A DNA stretch of 64,000 bases from Streptomyces sp. Tue6028 (GCF_002300165.1 NZ_MLCE01000005.1:62001-126000), one strand, 5' to 3'; shown: positions 7,024 to 16,011, numbered from the stretch's first letter. Notes: generated by a model from the letters alone, not told the origin. A program made the numbers and translations.

Positions 7024-7950
7024 ATGTACGACCCGACGCGGCTCGCGGCGCTGGTCGCGGTCGCCGAGGCGGGGTCGATCACCCGGGCCGCCGAACGGCT
7101 CGGTTACACCCCTCCCGCGCTCTCCCAGCAGCTGGCGAAGCTGGAGCGCGAGGCGGGCGCGACGCTCCTCGTCCGGTCCCATCGCGGGACGCGGCTGACG
7201 GGCGCCGGCGAGCTGCTGGTGGCGCGGGCGCGCCGGGTGCTCGACGAGATGGAGCGGGCCCGGCACGAGCTGGCGCACCTGGCCGGCCTGTCCGGCGGCA
7301 CACTGCGGGTCGGCACCTTCCAGACGGCGGGCATCCATCTGCTGCCGCCCGTGCTGAGTGCCTTCCGCCGGACCTACCCGGACGTGGAGCTCGCGGTCGC
7401 CGACTACGAGCCGCCCGCCGGTGTGGCGGCCGTCGCGGCGGGCGAGGTCGACCTGGCCCTGACACACACCTACGAGCCCGCGGCCCCCGTCGCCGTCCCG
7501 TCGTCCGTGAGCCTGGAGCCGGTACTGGTCGAGGAGCTGGTGCTGGTGACCGCCCCGGGGCACGTCCTGGCGGGCGACTCGGCCCGGCTCCCGCTGGGCG
7601 AGCTCGCGGGTCAGCCGCTGATCAGCATGGCTCCGAACCATCCACCCCGGCAGGGTGTGGAGGCGGCACTCGCCCGCGCGGGGGCCACCCCCGCGGTGCT
7701 GGTCGAGACTCCGGTCTACGCGCTTGTGTGCGCCCTGGTGAGCGCGGGGCTCGGGGTCGCGGTCGTGCCGGAGATGGTCGCCAGGACGGCGGCGACTCCG
7801 GTGGGGACGCGCCTGCTGGAGCCGGGAGATCTGCGCCGTACGATTTCGGTCGTCCATGGGACCGACGAGACGTCACCTGCCGCCGACGCGTTCCGTGCGC
7901 TGCTGCGCGGCACCTTCGAACGGGCCGGCCGCCACCGCCCGGACAACTGA
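7024..7950 (+). CDS. LysR-type transcriptional regulator
   Basis: 308 residues. Residues 1-60 form the winged HTH (LAALVAVAEAGSITRAAERLGYTPPALSQQLAKLEREAGATLLVRSHRGTRLTGAG), and residues 90-295 the periplasmic-binding-like effector domain. It is divergent from the LysE exporter, and the 110-bp interval between them contains the AT-rich segment CTTAAGCATTCGTTTAGAG, where a T-N11-A type site may lie. It most likely activates the exporter and represses itself. The gene converges on the RsbW-like ATPase with 8 bp between stops. Confidence 0.93.
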   Translation: MYDPTRLAALVAVAEAGSITRAAERLGYTPPALSQQLAKLEREAGATLLVRSHRGTRLTGAGELLVARARRVLDEMERARHELAHLAGLSGGTLRVGTFQTAGIHLLPPVLSAFRRTYPDVELAVADYEPPAGVAAVAAGEVDLALTHTYEPAAPVAVPSSVSLEPVLVEELVLVTAPGHVLAGDSARLPLGELAGQPLISMAPNHPPRQGVEAALARAGATPAVLVETPVYALVCALVSAGLGVAVVPEMVARTAATPVGTRLLEPGDLRRTISVVHGTDETSPAADAFRALLRGTFERAGRHRPDN

Positions 7951-7958
7951 GCCGTCGC

Positions 7959-8417
7959 TCAGGGCTCTTGCGGGCCCCCGGCCACCACCGGCTGGACCCG
8001 TGCCGTCCAGGGCAGTTCGATCGAGACGGTCTTGCCGCCCTCGCGGGTGGGCCGGACGGTGAGTCTGCCGCCGCACTCGGCGGTCAGCCAACGGATGATC
8101 ACCATGCCGCGTCCGTTGTCCTGTTGGACGGCCGCCGGAAGCCTCTTGGGGAAACGCGGGTGACTGTCGGTGACTCCGAGGCGAAGCTGTTCGTCCCGTT
8201 CCAGCCGGACGTCGACGGTGAAGGTGGGCGACTGCCCGAACGTGTGCTGGACTGCGTTGGTGGCGAGTTCGGAGACGATGAGCCGTACGGTGTCGGCGAC
8301 TTCGGAGTCGCACGGCAGACCCCATTCGACGAGTACGTCGGCGACGAACTTGCGGGCCGCGGAGACCGAGGCGGGATCGCTCGGCAGGGTGACGGATGCT
8401 TCCTGGTGATCTGCCAT
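7959..8417 (-). CDS. RsbW-like anti-sigma/serine-kinase ATPase (HATPase_c_2)
   Basis: 152 residues from the ATG at 8417, which has AAAGGGA upstream. The GHKL ATPase motifs are visible: the N-box LIVSELATNAVQHT (about residues 44-57) and QDNGRGMVIIRWL (G1 box, about 97-110), ending with GKTVSIELPW. Streptomyces encode dozens of such single-domain proteins. They regulate sigma factors or accompany HTH-DUF5753/DUF397 pairs. Here it is divergent from exactly such a pair, making the trio seen at abaA-like and whiJ-like loci. Role in development or secondary metabolism is inference from those loci. Confidence 0.9.
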   Translation of the reverse strand: MADHQEASVTLPSDPASVSAARKFVADVLVEWGLPCDSEVADTVRLIVSELATNAVQHTFGQSPTFTVDVRLERDEQLRLGVTDSHPRFPKRLPAAVQQDNGRGMVIIRWLTAECGGRLTVRPTREGGKTVSIELPWTARVQPVVAGGPQEP

Positions 8418-8544
8418 GGCGACGTCGTCCCTTTCCCACGGGACCGGGAGTCCGACACGGAGCGGATGGTTCGAGTACGGTCCCGGACTGGTGCTTCGCG
8501 CCAGACTGCCATTACCGGGCCGGTCACGGGTGCGATCCACCAAG

Positions 8545-8554
8545 ATATGCATAT
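8545..8554. promoter_or_regulatory. AT-rich palindrome ATATGCATAT in the divergent promoter region
   Basis: A perfect 10-bp palindrome inside an AT-rich island (AAGATATGCATATATCTG), very unusual for this GC-rich segment. It lies between the RsbW-like gene and the HTH-DUF5753 gene, so it is probably part of an operator or -10 region for one or both. Confidence 0.45.
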
Positions 8555-8630
8555 ATCTGTCGCTCGAAGCGGTGAACTCTGCGACGGCAGAGCGTATTTG
8601 GGCGGCTCGGAAGGAGTAAGGAGTACGGCC

Positions 8631-9488
8631 ATGCAGCACGGTCCCGCGGTGCGCCGCCGCAAGCTCGGTGCCGAACTGCGCGCGCTGCGCGCCGACGCGG
8701 GCCTCACGAGCGGTGAGGCCGCCCGGCTCCTGGGCTGGCACCAGTCGAAGGTGAGCCGGATCGAGACCGGGACCAGCGGTGTGAAGCCCACGGACGTGAC
8801 ACGGCTGCTGGACGTCTACGCGGTCGAGGACCCCGAACTGCGCGACCTGCTGACCGTGTTGGCGGGCGCCGAGGACGACGGCAGGCATCACTGGTGGCAC
8901 GCCTACCGCGGGGTGCTGCCGCCGGCGTACCGGGACTTCATCAGTCTGGAGTCGCAGGCGCGCGGGATGCGGACGCTGGAGACGTCCGTCGTACCCGGAC
9001 TGCTCCAGACGCCCGAGTACGCGCGCGCCGTGACACGGGCCGCCGTCGACGGCCTTGAGGACTGCAAGCTCGACGCGCTCGTCGAGGTGCGCCTCGCCCG
9101 GCAGGACGTGCTGCGCTCGTGTCCGCCGCTGGAGCTGAACGCCGTCCTGGACGAGGCGGTGTTACGGCGCGAGGTCGGCGGACCCGAGGTGATGGCGCAC
9201 CAGTTACGGCGGTTGCGCGAGGCCGCGGCGCTGCCCCAAGTGCGGCTTCAAGTACTACCGTTCACCGCCGGAGCGCACATCGGCGTCACCGGGCCTTTCG
9301 TTATCTTCTCATTTCCGAACACAACTGATCTGGATGTGGTTGTTCTCGACCACTTGACGAGTAGCCTCTATCTCGAGCGGAAAGAAGACCTTCAGGCCTA
9401 CAGCGAGGCCTTCGACGCTCTTCAGTTCCACGCCCTTTCGCCCGAGGAATCGTTGGACTACATCGCCGGGATAGCTGACGGCGCGTAA
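8631..9488 (+). CDS. HTH-XRE/DUF5753 transcriptional regulator
   Basis: 285 residues from an ATG with a strong AAGGAGTAAGGAG leader. Residues 5-65 are an XRE-type HTH (RRRKLGAELRALRADAGLTSGEAARLLGWHQSKVSRIETGTSGVKPTDVTRLLDVY). From about residue 95 the DUF5753 domain follows, recognisable by TSVVPGLLQTPEYARA and the VLPFTAGAHIGVTGPFVIFSF block. This architecture is the WhiJ-like family, specific to actinomycetes. A DUF397 gene begins 9 bp downstream, and the RsbW-like gene lies upstream in divergent orientation. The DNA target is not known. Confidence 0.93.
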   Translation: MQHGPAVRRRKLGAELRALRADAGLTSGEAARLLGWHQSKVSRIETGTSGVKPTDVTRLLDVYAVEDPELRDLLTVLAGAEDDGRHHWWHAYRGVLPPAYRDFISLESQARGMRTLETSVVPGLLQTPEYARAVTRAAVDGLEDCKLDALVEVRLARQDVLRSCPPLELNAVLDEAVLRREVGGPEVMAHQLRRLREAAALPQVRLQVLPFTAGAHIGVTGPFVIFSFPNTTDLDVVVLDHLTSSLYLERKEDLQAYSEAFDALQFHALSPEESLDYIAGIADGA

Positions 9489-9497
9489 GGAGGCACC

Positions 9498-9722
9498 ATG
9501 TCTGCACTGCCTCGGAACGTACCTTCCAGTACCTCACTCCACGACGCACGGTGGCTGCGCAGCAGTCGCAGCACGGGAATGAACAACTGCGTCGAGACGG
9601 CACGGCCCGGCCCGGGCCCCTGGTCCGGACTGGTGGCCGTGCGCGACTCCAAGAACACGACGGGACCCGCCCTGCTGTTCGCCCCCGCCGCCTGGGAGGG
9701 CTTCATCAGCGGACTCGGCTGA
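9498..9722 (+). CDS. DUF397 small protein
   Basis: 74 residues. The DUF397 pattern is clear: ARWLRSSRSTGMNNCVETA (WxxSSxS...NCVEVA), VAVRDSKNTTGPALLFAPAAWEGFISGL (VRDSKxxxGPxLxFxxxAWxxFxxxL). Members are partners of HTH-DUF5753 regulators and some act as antagonists of them, in a way that resembles a toxin-antitoxin pair. The gene follows its regulator by 9 bp with its own AAGGAGG, so the two are one operon. Confidence 0.93.
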   Translation: MSALPRNVPSSTSLHDARWLRSSRSTGMNNCVETARPGPGPWSGLVAVRDSKNTTGPALLFAPAAWEGFISGLG

Positions 9723-9743
9723 CCCCGTACCCGCACACCGCGA

Positions 9744-10868
9744 TCACCGCGTCCGGCTGATCACGCTCACGGCGTGCTCGATCTGCTCCTCGGTGAGGTC
9801 CGCGCGAGCGGTCAGCCTCAGCCGTGAGATGCCGTCGGGCACGGACGGGGGACGGAAGCACCCGACGGCGAGTCCCGCCTCACGACAGTCGGCCGCCCAG
9901 CGCACCGCTCGCTCGGGGGACGGCGCGCGCACGGAGACGACGGCGGCGTCCGGCCGTACGGCTTCGAGGCCCTCGGCCGTCAGGCGGGTGTGCAGGACCG
10001 TCGCCACCGCGCGCGCCCGGAGCGCGCGTTCCGGCTCCCGGCGCAGCAGCCGCAGAGCCCCCAGAGCGGCTCCGGCCGCGGCGGGTGCGAGGCCCGTGTC
10101 GAAGATGAACGTACGGGCCGCGTTGACCATGTGGTCGATGACGGCAGCCGGGCCGAGGACCGCGCCGCCCTGGCTCCCGAACGACTTCGAGAGCGTGACC
10201 GTCACGACGACGTCCGGCGCTCCCGCGAGCCCCGCCGCGTGCGGCGCGCCCCTGCCGCCGTCGCCCAGGACACCGAGTCCGTGCGCGTCGTCGACGACCA
10301 GTCCGGCCCCGTACTCCCGGCAGGCGTCCGCGAGTTCGGCCAGCGGAGCGGCGTCCCCGTCGACCGAGAAGACCGTGTCCGAGACGACGACGGCGGGCCC
10401 CTGGTGGGTGCCGAGCGCCTTGCGTACGGCGTCGGGGTCGGCGTGCCCGACCACCTGTGTGGTGCCCCGGGCGAGCCGGCAGCCGTCGATCAGCGAGGCG
10501 TGGTTGCCCGCGTCGGAGACGACCAGTGAGCCGTGCGGTGCGAGGGCGGTGACGGCGGCGAGGTTGGCCGCGTAGCCGGAGGAGAAGACGAGGGCGGACT
10601 CGAAACCGCAGAAGTCGGCCAGTTCGCGTTCCAGCTCGCCGTGCAGTTCGGTCGTCCCCGTCACGAGGCGGGAGCCGGTCGCGCCGCCGCCCCACCGGTG
10701 CGCGGCGTCCGCCGCCGCCCCCGTGACCTCCGGGTGCCGCGCCAGTCCGAGGTAGTCGTTGCTCGCGAGGTCGAGGAGCGGCGAGTCGGCGGGGCGCGGA
10801 CGCAGCGTGCGGACGAGTCCGGCGGCGCGACGCGCCCGGGCCTGCTCGTCGATCCAGCCGAACGCCAT
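9744..10868 (-). CDS. bioF: 8-amino-7-oxononanoate synthase BioF
   Basis: 374 residues. The PLP-dependent enzyme condenses pimeloyl-ACP/CoA with L-alanine in biotin synthesis. Seen are [63 protein letters not shown] (Asp and His contacting PLP) and the Schiff-base lysine in [12 protein letters not shown] (K228). I start at the ATG at 10868 ([17 protein letters not shown]); 108 further upstream codons are open but not conserved and cover the divergent promoter. It is divergent from bioBAD, so all four late biotin genes share one control region. Confidence 0.96.
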   Translation of the reverse strand: MAFGWIDEQARARRAAGLVRTLRPRPADSPLLDLASNDYLGLARHPEVTGAAADAAHRWGGGATGSRLVTGTTELHGELERELADFCGFESALVFSSGYAANLAAVTALAPHGSLVVSDAGNHASLIDGCRLARGTTQVVGHADPDAVRKALGTHQGPAVVVSDTVFSVDGDAAPLAELADACREYGAGLVVDDAHGLGVLGDGGRGAPHAAGLAGAPDVVVTVTLSKSFGSQGGAVLGPAAVIDHMVNAARTFIFDTGLAPAAAGAALGALRLLRREPERALRARAVATVLHTRLTAEGLEAVRPDAAVVSVRAPSPERAVRWAADCREAGLAVGCFRPPSVPDGISRLRLTARADLTEEQIEHAVSVISRTR

Positions 10869-11028
10869 GTGTCCTCCGGACCGTAGGGGCGGGTGTTTTG
10901 TAGGCAGTGCACAGACCCTAGCGGCCGGGCCAGCGGGCCAGGGTGTGGCAATACCCACACGTCGAACCGTCTCTCTTGTGCAAACTCTCCTTGGCCGGGA
11001 GTGGTCGCATAAGCAAGGATCGGGCCTC
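10869..11028. promoter_or_regulatory. Divergent bioF / bioBAD control region
   Basis: The 160-bp interval must hold both promoters. It contains the palindrome-like GGGTGTGGCAATACCCACAC (about 10939-10958, arms GGGT-GTGG and ACCC/CCACAC), which could be an operator. I could not match it to a known BioQ or BirA site. The bioB ribosome binding site is AAGGAT. Confidence 0.4.
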
Positions 11029-12270
11029 ATGGACCTGCTGAACACGCTGGTGGACAAGGGGCTTCGGCGCGAGCTGCCGACCCGCGACGAGGCGCTGGCC
11101 GTACTGGCCACCTCCGACGACGACGTGCTGGACGTGGTGGCCGCGGCCGGCAAGGTGCGCCGGCAGTGGTTCGGCCGACGGGTGAAACTCAACTACCTCG
11201 TCAACCTCAAATCGGGCCTGTGTCCGGAGGACTGCTCCTACTGCTCGCAGCGGCTCGGCTCCAAGGCCGACATCCTCAAGTACACCTGGCTCAAGCCCGA
11301 CGAGGCCTCTCAGGCCGCGGCGGCGGGTCTCGCCGGCGGCGCCAAGCGGGTCTGCCTGGTGGCCAGTGGGCGCGGTCCGACGGACCGTGACGTGGACCGG
11401 GTCTCCGACACCATCAAGGCGATCAAGGACCAGAACGAGGACGTCGAGGTGTGCGCCTGCCTCGGCCTGCTCTCCGACGGCCAGGCCGAGCGGCTGCGCG
11501 ACGCGGGCGCGGACGCGTACAACCACAACCTGAACACGTCCGAGGGGACGTACGGGGACATCACGACCACCCACACGTACGCCGACCGGGTGGACACGGT
11601 CCAGAAGGCGCACGCGGCGGGACTGTCCGCCTGCTCGGGCCTGATCGCCGGCATGGGCGAGTCCGACGAGGACCTCGTCGACGTGGTGTACGCGCTGCGC
11701 GAGCTCGACCCGGACTCCGTTCCGGTGAACTTCCTGATCCCCTTCGAGGGCACCCCGCTCGCCAAGGAGTGGAACCTCACGCCGCAGCGCTGTCTGCGGA
11801 TCCTCGCGATGGTCCGGTTCGTCTGCCCGGACGTCGAGGTCCGTATCGCGGGCGGCCGCGAGGTCCATCTGCGCAGCATGCAGCCGCTCGCCCTGCACCT
11901 GGCCAATTCGATCTTCCTCGGCGACTACCTCACCAGTGAGGGCCAGGCCGGCAAGGCGGACCTGGAGATGATCGCCGACGCGGGCTTCGAGGTGGAGGGC
12001 GCGGGCGAGGTCACGCTGCCCGAGCACCGGGCAGCCGCGGGCGGCGGCTGCGGCTCGCACGCGGACGCGGACGCCGGATGCGGTTCGCAGGAAGGCGCCG
12101 GATGCGGCTCGCACGCGGACGCCGGGTGCGGCTCGCACCAGGGCGGCGGCGTGTGCGGCTCCGCCCCGGCGGCCGCCGCCACCGTCACGGAGCAGCCCTC
12201 CGACGCGCGCACCGACCTCGTCGCCGTACGCCGTCGCGGGGCCGGAACGGATCTCGCGCCCAATGCCTGA
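11029..12270 (+). CDS. bioB: Biotin synthase BioB with a Cys/Gly/Ser/His-rich C-terminal tail
   Basis: 413 residues, against about 320-350 for typical BioB. The radical-SAM motif is CPEDCSYC (C65, C69, C72); other marks are [25 protein letters not shown] and [13 protein letters not shown]. BioB inserts sulfur into dethiobiotin using an auxiliary 2Fe-2S cluster. The catalytic domain ends near residue 330. Then residues 340-378 hold repeated GCGSH/GCGSQ units: starts at 340, 350, 358 and 366, and a final CGS at 376. After these comes a low-complexity end. The tail looks like a metal- or cluster-binding appendage and is not needed for the known fold. The gene overlaps bioA by 8 bases. Confidence 0.97.
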   Translation: MDLLNTLVDKGLRRELPTRDEALAVLATSDDDVLDVVAAAGKVRRQWFGRRVKLNYLVNLKSGLCPEDCSYCSQRLGSKADILKYTWLKPDEASQAAAAGLAGGAKRVCLVASGRGPTDRDVDRVSDTIKAIKDQNEDVEVCACLGLLSDGQAERLRDAGADAYNHNLNTSEGTYGDITTTHTYADRVDTVQKAHAAGLSACSGLIAGMGESDEDLVDVVYALRELDPDSVPVNFLIPFEGTPLAKEWNLTPQRCLRILAMVRFVCPDVEVRIAGGREVHLRSMQPLALHLANSIFLGDYLTSEGQAGKADLEMIADAGFEVEGAGEVTLPEHRAAAGGGCGSHADADAGCGSQEGAGCGSHADAGCGSHQGGGVCGSAPAAAATVTEQPSDARTDLVAVRRRGAGTDLAPNA

Positions 12271-13543
12271 GTTGTCCGTCAGGGAACTGCTCGACCTCGA
12301 CCGGCGCCATGTGTGGCACCCCTACGGGCCGATGCCGGGACGTCAGGAACCGCTCGTCGTGGAGTCGGCGAGCGGTGTCCGGCTGCGCATGGCGGACGGT
12401 TCGGGCGAGCTGATCGACGGCATGTCCTCCTGGTGGTCGGCCATCCACGGCTACAACCACCCGGTCCTCAACGAGGCCGCACGCGGTCAACTGGACCGCA
12501 TGAGCCACGTGATGTTCGGCGGACTCACCCACGAACCGGCCGTACAGCTGGCGAAGCGTCTTGTCGACATGTCGCCCGAGGGGCTGGAGCACGTCTTCCT
12601 CTGCGACTCCGGCTCGGTCTCGGTCGAGGTCGCCGTCAAGATGTGCCTCCAGCACTGGCGCTCGCTCGGCCGCCCGGGCAAGCAGCGGCTGCTGACCTGG
12701 CGTGGCGGCTACCACGGGGACACCTGGCAGCCGATGTCCGTGTGCGACCCGGAAGGCGGGATGCACGAGCTGTGGCAGGGAGTCCTCCAGCGCCAGGTGT
12801 TCGCCGAGGCGCCGCCCGCCGAGTTCGACGAGGCCTACGCCGACCGGCTGCGTGAGCTGATCGGGCGGCACGCCGACGAGCTCGCCGCGGTGATCGTGGA
12901 GCCGGTGGTGCAGGGCGCGGGCGGGATGCGGTTCCACTCCCCCGAGTACCTGCGGGTGCTGCGCGAGGCGTGCGACACGCACGACGTGCTGCTCGTCCTC
13001 GACGAGATCGCCACCGGCTTCGGCCGGACGGGCGCGCTGTTCGCCGCGGACCACGCCGGTGTCACTCCGGACGTGATGTGCGTCGGCAAGGCTCTGACCG
13101 GCGGCTACATGACGATGGCGGCGACCCTGTGCACCCCGCGGGTCGCCGACGGCATCTCGCGCGGCGAGGTTCCGGTGCTCGCGCACGGGCCCACCTTCAT
13201 GGCCAACCCGCTGGCCGCCTCGGTCGCCTGCGCCTCGATCGACCTGCTGCTCGCCCAGGACTGGCGGACCGAGGTCAAGCGGATCGAGACGGGTCTGCGG
13301 GACGGGCTCGCGGAAGCCGCCTCGGTACCCGGGGTACGGGAGGTACGGGTCCTCGGCGCGATCGGTGTCGTGCAGCTCGACCACGAGGTGGACCTGGAGG
13401 CGGCGACGGCTGCCGCGGTCCGCGAGGGCGTGTGGCTGCGGCCGTTCCGCGACCTCGTCTACACGATGCCGCCGTTCGTGACGGGTGACGAGGACGTGGC
13501 ACGGATCGCTCGCGCGGTCCGCGCCGCGGCACGGGAGGGATGA
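12263..13543 (+). CDS. bioA: Adenosylmethionine--8-amino-7-oxononanoate aminotransferase BioA
   Basis: 426 residues. Class-III aminotransferase that makes 7,8-diaminopelargonate using SAM as amino donor. Marks include [11 protein letters not shown], the BioA-specific [61 protein letters not shown] and the PLP lysine in [11 protein letters not shown] (K276). It begins inside the 3' end of bioB (8-bp overlap) and ends one base before bioD, so bioBAD is one coupled operon. All key residues are present. Confidence 0.97.
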   Translation: MPELSVRELLDLDRRHVWHPYGPMPGRQEPLVVESASGVRLRMADGSGELIDGMSSWWSAIHGYNHPVLNEAARGQLDRMSHVMFGGLTHEPAVQLAKRLVDMSPEGLEHVFLCDSGSVSVEVAVKMCLQHWRSLGRPGKQRLLTWRGGYHGDTWQPMSVCDPEGGMHELWQGVLQRQVFAEAPPAEFDEAYADRLRELIGRHADELAAVIVEPVVQGAGGMRFHSPEYLRVLREACDTHDVLLVLDEIATGFGRTGALFAADHAGVTPDVMCVGKALTGGYMTMAATLCTPRVADGISRGEVPVLAHGPTFMANPLAASVACASIDLLLAQDWRTEVKRIETGLRDGLAEAASVPGVREVRVLGAIGVVQLDHEVDLEAATAAAVREGVWLRPFRDLVYTMPPFVTGDEDVARIARAVRAAAREG

Positions 13544-13544
13544 C

Positions 13545-14261
13545 ATGCCGGTACTGGTGATCACCGGGACGGGCACGGAGGTCGGCAAGACGGTCACGAC
13601 CGCCGCCGTGGCGGCCGTGGCCCTCGCCGCCGGTCGTTCCGTCGCCGTGCTGAAGCCCGCGCAGACGGGTGTGGGTCCCCGCGAGTGCGGTGACGCGGAC
13701 GAGGTGGCCCGGCTCGCGGGCCCCCTGACCACGCGCGAACTCGGCCGTTTTCCTGAGCCGTTGGCGCCCGCCACGGCCGCGCGGCGGGCCGGCCTCGTCC
13801 CGGTGCGGCCGCAGGAGGTCGCGGACGCGGCGGGCAAGCTGGCCGCCGACCACGACCTCGTGCTCGTCGAGGGCGCGGGCGGACTGCTCGTACGGTTCGA
13901 CGACGAGGGCGCGACGCTGGCCGACGTGGCGCGGCTGCTCGACGCGCCCGTGCTCGTGGTCGCCGCGGCGGGCCTCGGCACCCTCAACAACACGGAGCTG
14001 ACGGCCCGTGAACTCCGGCGGCAGGGGCTGGACTTCGCCGGAGTGGTCATCGGCAGCTGGCCCGACTCCCCCGACCTGGCCATGCGGTGCAATCTGGCGG
14101 ATCTGCCGGAGGTGTCGGGCGGGCCGCTCCTCGGCGCGATCCCGGCCGGCGCCGGCGCGCGGGCCCCGCTCGACTTCCGTGCCCGGGCGGCGAGCTGGCT
14201 CGCCGGGCCGCTCGGCGGGACCTGGGACGCGCACGCCTTCACCGCGACACATCCCGCCTGA
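13545..14261 (+). CDS. bioD: Dethiobiotin synthetase BioD
   Basis: 238 residues, usual length. ATP-dependent carboxylase closing the ureido ring of dethiobiotin. The P-loop is GTGTEVGKT (residues 8-16), followed by LKPAQTG (substrate lysine) and VEGAGGLLV, then VVAAAGLGTLNNTELT. It starts one base after the bioA stop, without its own good ribosome site, which suggests coupling. Last gene of the operon; a repeat array follows immediately. Confidence 0.96.
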   Translation: MPVLVITGTGTEVGKTVTTAAVAAVALAAGRSVAVLKPAQTGVGPRECGDADEVARLAGPLTTRELGRFPEPLAPATAARRAGLVPVRPQEVADAAGKLAADHDLVLVEGAGGLLVRFDDEGATLADVARLLDAPVLVVAAAGLGTLNNTELTARELRRQGLDFAGVVIGSWPDSPDLAMRCNLADLPEVSGGPLLGAIPAGAGARAPLDFRARAASWLAGPLGGTWDAHAFTATHPA

Positions 14262-14572
14262 GGCGACTTCGAGGGCGGGGTACGTCCGGGGCGGCGATGC
14301 GCCCGGAGGTGCGGCGCGCGCCGCTACGTCCGGGGTGCGGAGCCGGAGTCTTGGGCGTGCGGCACCGGTACGTCCGGACGGGCCGAGCCGGCGTTCCGGC
14401 CGTGCGAAACCGGTACGTCCGGACGGGCCGGGCCGCCGTCCTGGCCGTGCCGATCGGGTGTCCCCGTACGGCTGTTCCGGTGCGCCGCGGCGGCTCGTGG
14501 GCCGGGTCGCGCGTGCGGCGGAGCTCCCGGGGGGACAATCACGGTAGGGCGCGTCGTCCCGGGAGGTCTTTC
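14262..14572. other. Gene-free interval after bioD, mostly tandem repeat
   Basis: No convincing gene on either strand. Most of it is the 44-bp repeat array (14281-14480). The last 90 bases carry the leader of the methyltransferase gene with GGGAGGTC as its ribosome site. No clear rho-independent terminator other than hairpins within the repeats. Confidence 0.6.
14281..14480. repeat. 44-45 bp tandem array with a palindromic core
   Basis: TACGTCCGG recurs at 14281, 14325, 14369 and 14414 (spacing 44, 44, 45), with a decayed fifth copy near 14467. The two best copies share ACCGGTACGTCCGGACGGGCCG-like sequence, whose centre CGTCCGGACG is a perfect 10-bp palindrome. Each unit could fold into a hairpin, so the array may serve as the bioBAD transcript end or as a binding-site cluster. 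Confidence 0.8.
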
Positions 14573-15292
14573 ATGCCGTTCACGCCGCTCAGCCCGGCCG
14601 GCTCCCGCAAGGTGGCACGAGACGCGGTGCACCATCCCCTCTTCGCCCGCTACTACGCCCGCATCAGCGTGGCGGCCGAGACGCGGATGGGCATGGGCGG
14701 GATCCGCGACCGGCTGCTCGCCGGACTGTCCGGGCGGGTCATCGAGATCGGGGCGGGCAACGGCCTGAACTTCGCGCACTACCCGCACACCGTCTCTGAG
14801 GTCGTCGCCATCGAACCCGAGCGGCTGCTGCGGCAGTTGGCGGTCGAGTCGGCGCTGCGTTCCGAGGTGCCCGTCGACGTCGCACCCGGTACGGCCGAGG
14901 CCCTGCCGGTCAAGAGCGAGGCCTTCGACGCCGCCGTGGTGTCGCTGGTCCTCTGCAGCGTCCGCGACGTGCGGCGCGCCCTCGCCGAGCTGCAGCGCGT
15001 GCTGCGACCGGGCGGCACCCTGCGGTTCTTCGAGCACGGCAGGGGCGGCGGACCCGCGATGACCTTCACCCAGCGCGGCCTGGACCGCACGGTCTGGCCC
15101 CGCCTCACCGGCGGCTGCCATCTGGCCCGCGACCCGGTCGCCGCGCTGCGGGACGCCGGGTTCGAACTCGGCCCGTACCGGCGGCTGATGATGCCCGAGA
15201 AGGGGCCGCGGCTGCCCACCTCGTACTGCGTGCTGGGCACGGCGTGGCGCCCTCGCCTCACCGAGCCGGAGAAGCCGGGGCCGACGGTGTGA
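14573..15292 (+). CDS. Class I SAM-dependent methyltransferase (UbiE/COQ5-like)
   Basis: 239 residues. Motif I is VIEIGAGNGLNF (about residues 57-68), the acidic strand end is VVAIEPER, motif II-like AFDAAVVSLVLCSVRD and motif III LRPGGTLRFFEH follow. This is the Methyltransf_11/PhoB-like family, close to human METTL7-type and bacterial small-molecule methyltransferases. The substrate cannot be told. The tail FELGPYRRLMMPEKGPRLPTSYCVLGTAWRP is shared by uncharacterised actinobacterial relatives. Single gene, convergent with the toxin gene. Confidence 0.88.
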   Translation: MPFTPLSPAGSRKVARDAVHHPLFARYYARISVAAETRMGMGGIRDRLLAGLSGRVIEIGAGNGLNFAHYPHTVSEVVAIEPERLLRQLAVESALRSEVPVDVAPGTAEALPVKSEAFDAAVVSLVLCSVRDVRRALAELQRVLRPGGTLRFFEHGRGGGPAMTFTQRGLDRTVWPRLTGGCHLARDPVAALRDAGFELGPYRRLMMPEKGPRLPTSYCVLGTAWRPRLTEPEKPGPTV

Positions 15293-15392
15293 CCGCAACG
15301 GCCGGCGGCAGGAGCGATCGGCGCGGCAGTTGCGGCCTGTGCGGCAGGACCGGCCGACGCGACCGAAGCGGCCCGCGCCGCCGATCCCGTAC

Positions 15393-15767
15393 TCACAGGC
15401 TCCAGCGGCGCAGCTCGTACGCGATGTCGTGCACCGTCGCCTCACCGCTCTTCACCAGACGCGCCAGCTCGCGCACCTGCTCGGGCGAGGTGACGACCTT
15501 CAGCCCGCTCGCGACGAGATAGGCGTACGCGACGGCCGAGGCGAACATGGCGTTGGAGCGTTCCAGAGCGGGGACGTGCAGCAGCAGCTGGAGCAGCGCG
15601 GCGGCACGGGCGTGCGGACTGTCGTAGACGGGGATGCCGAATATCTCCGCCTCGTGCCGGCTGACGGCGGCGACGAGCGCTCCCCAGTCCGTGACCTGGG
15701 GATCCCCGGGTGTCTTCTGTTCGGCGATCATGAGGAGCCAGGCAAGGTCGACTCTGAGATTGCTCAA
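15393..15767 (-). CDS. Doc/Fic-like toxin with degenerate active-site motif
   Basis: 124 residues from a TTG start 4 bases after the antitoxin stop. The helical sequence (AALLQLLLHVPALERSNAMFASAVAYAYLVASGLKVVTSPEQVRELARLVKSG) aligns with the Doc core where a normal Fic motif HPFxxGNxR would sit, but only H64 and a displaced asparagine (N72) remain. Streptomyces homologues are usually labelled as the toxin part of a Fic-family toxin-antitoxin system. Either the activity has diverged (Doc phosphorylates EF-Tu; Fic proteins AMPylate) or the protein is no longer catalytic. The pairing with an RHH-type antitoxin supports the module. Confidence 0.72.
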   Translation of the reverse strand: MSNLRVDLAWLLMIAEQKTPGDPQVTDWGALVAAVSRHEAEIFGIPVYDSPHARAAALLQLLLHVPALERSNAMFASAVAYAYLVASGLKVVTSPEQVRELARLVKSGEATVHDIAYELRRWSL

Positions 15768-15771
15768 CGGA

Positions 15772-16011
15772 TCAACGACGACCTTCGCGCGTGCCTTCTC
15801 GGTCCGCGCCGAACTCCTCGGCGAAGACGGATTCGTATTGCTTCATGAAATCGGCGGCGGCCTCCACGAACGTGTGGCCGACCTCCCCGGTGTCCTGCCG
15901 GACCAGCTCTTCGATGTAGCGGTTCACACTCATCCCGCGCTCCAGCGCTCGCTCGCGGGCGGCGCGGGCCGTGCCCTCGTCCACCCGTACGTTCAGCTGA
16001 GTCTTGGCCAT
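15772..16011 (-). CDS. Ribbon-helix-helix antitoxin
   Basis: 79 residues. MAKTQLNVRVDEGTARAARERALERGMSVNRYIEELVRQ is a ribbon-helix-helix DNA-binding domain: beta strand QLNVRVD and helices that follow. The acidic C-terminus (TFVEAAADFMKQYESVFAEEFGAD) would wrap the toxin. The gene precedes the Doc-like toxin by 4 bases, the usual antitoxin-first order with autoregulation. ATG at 16011. An orthodox antitoxin call, though a stand-alone repressor is possible if the toxin is inactive. Confidence 0.85.
   Translation of the reverse strand: MAKTQLNVRVDEGTARAARERALERGMSVNRYIEELVRQDTGEVGHTFVEAAADFMKQYESVFAEEFGADREGTREGRR

Noticed and set aside
10939..10958. BirA or BioQ operator between bioF and bioB
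   Set aside because: The palindrome-like sequence does not match the site patterns I know; noted only as part of the control region.
14008..14547. Open frame across the 44-bp repeats encoding 15-residue RP-rich units
   Set aside because: Overlaps bioD in another frame and has no ribosome site; the 45-bp spacing is a multiple of 3 only in one interval.
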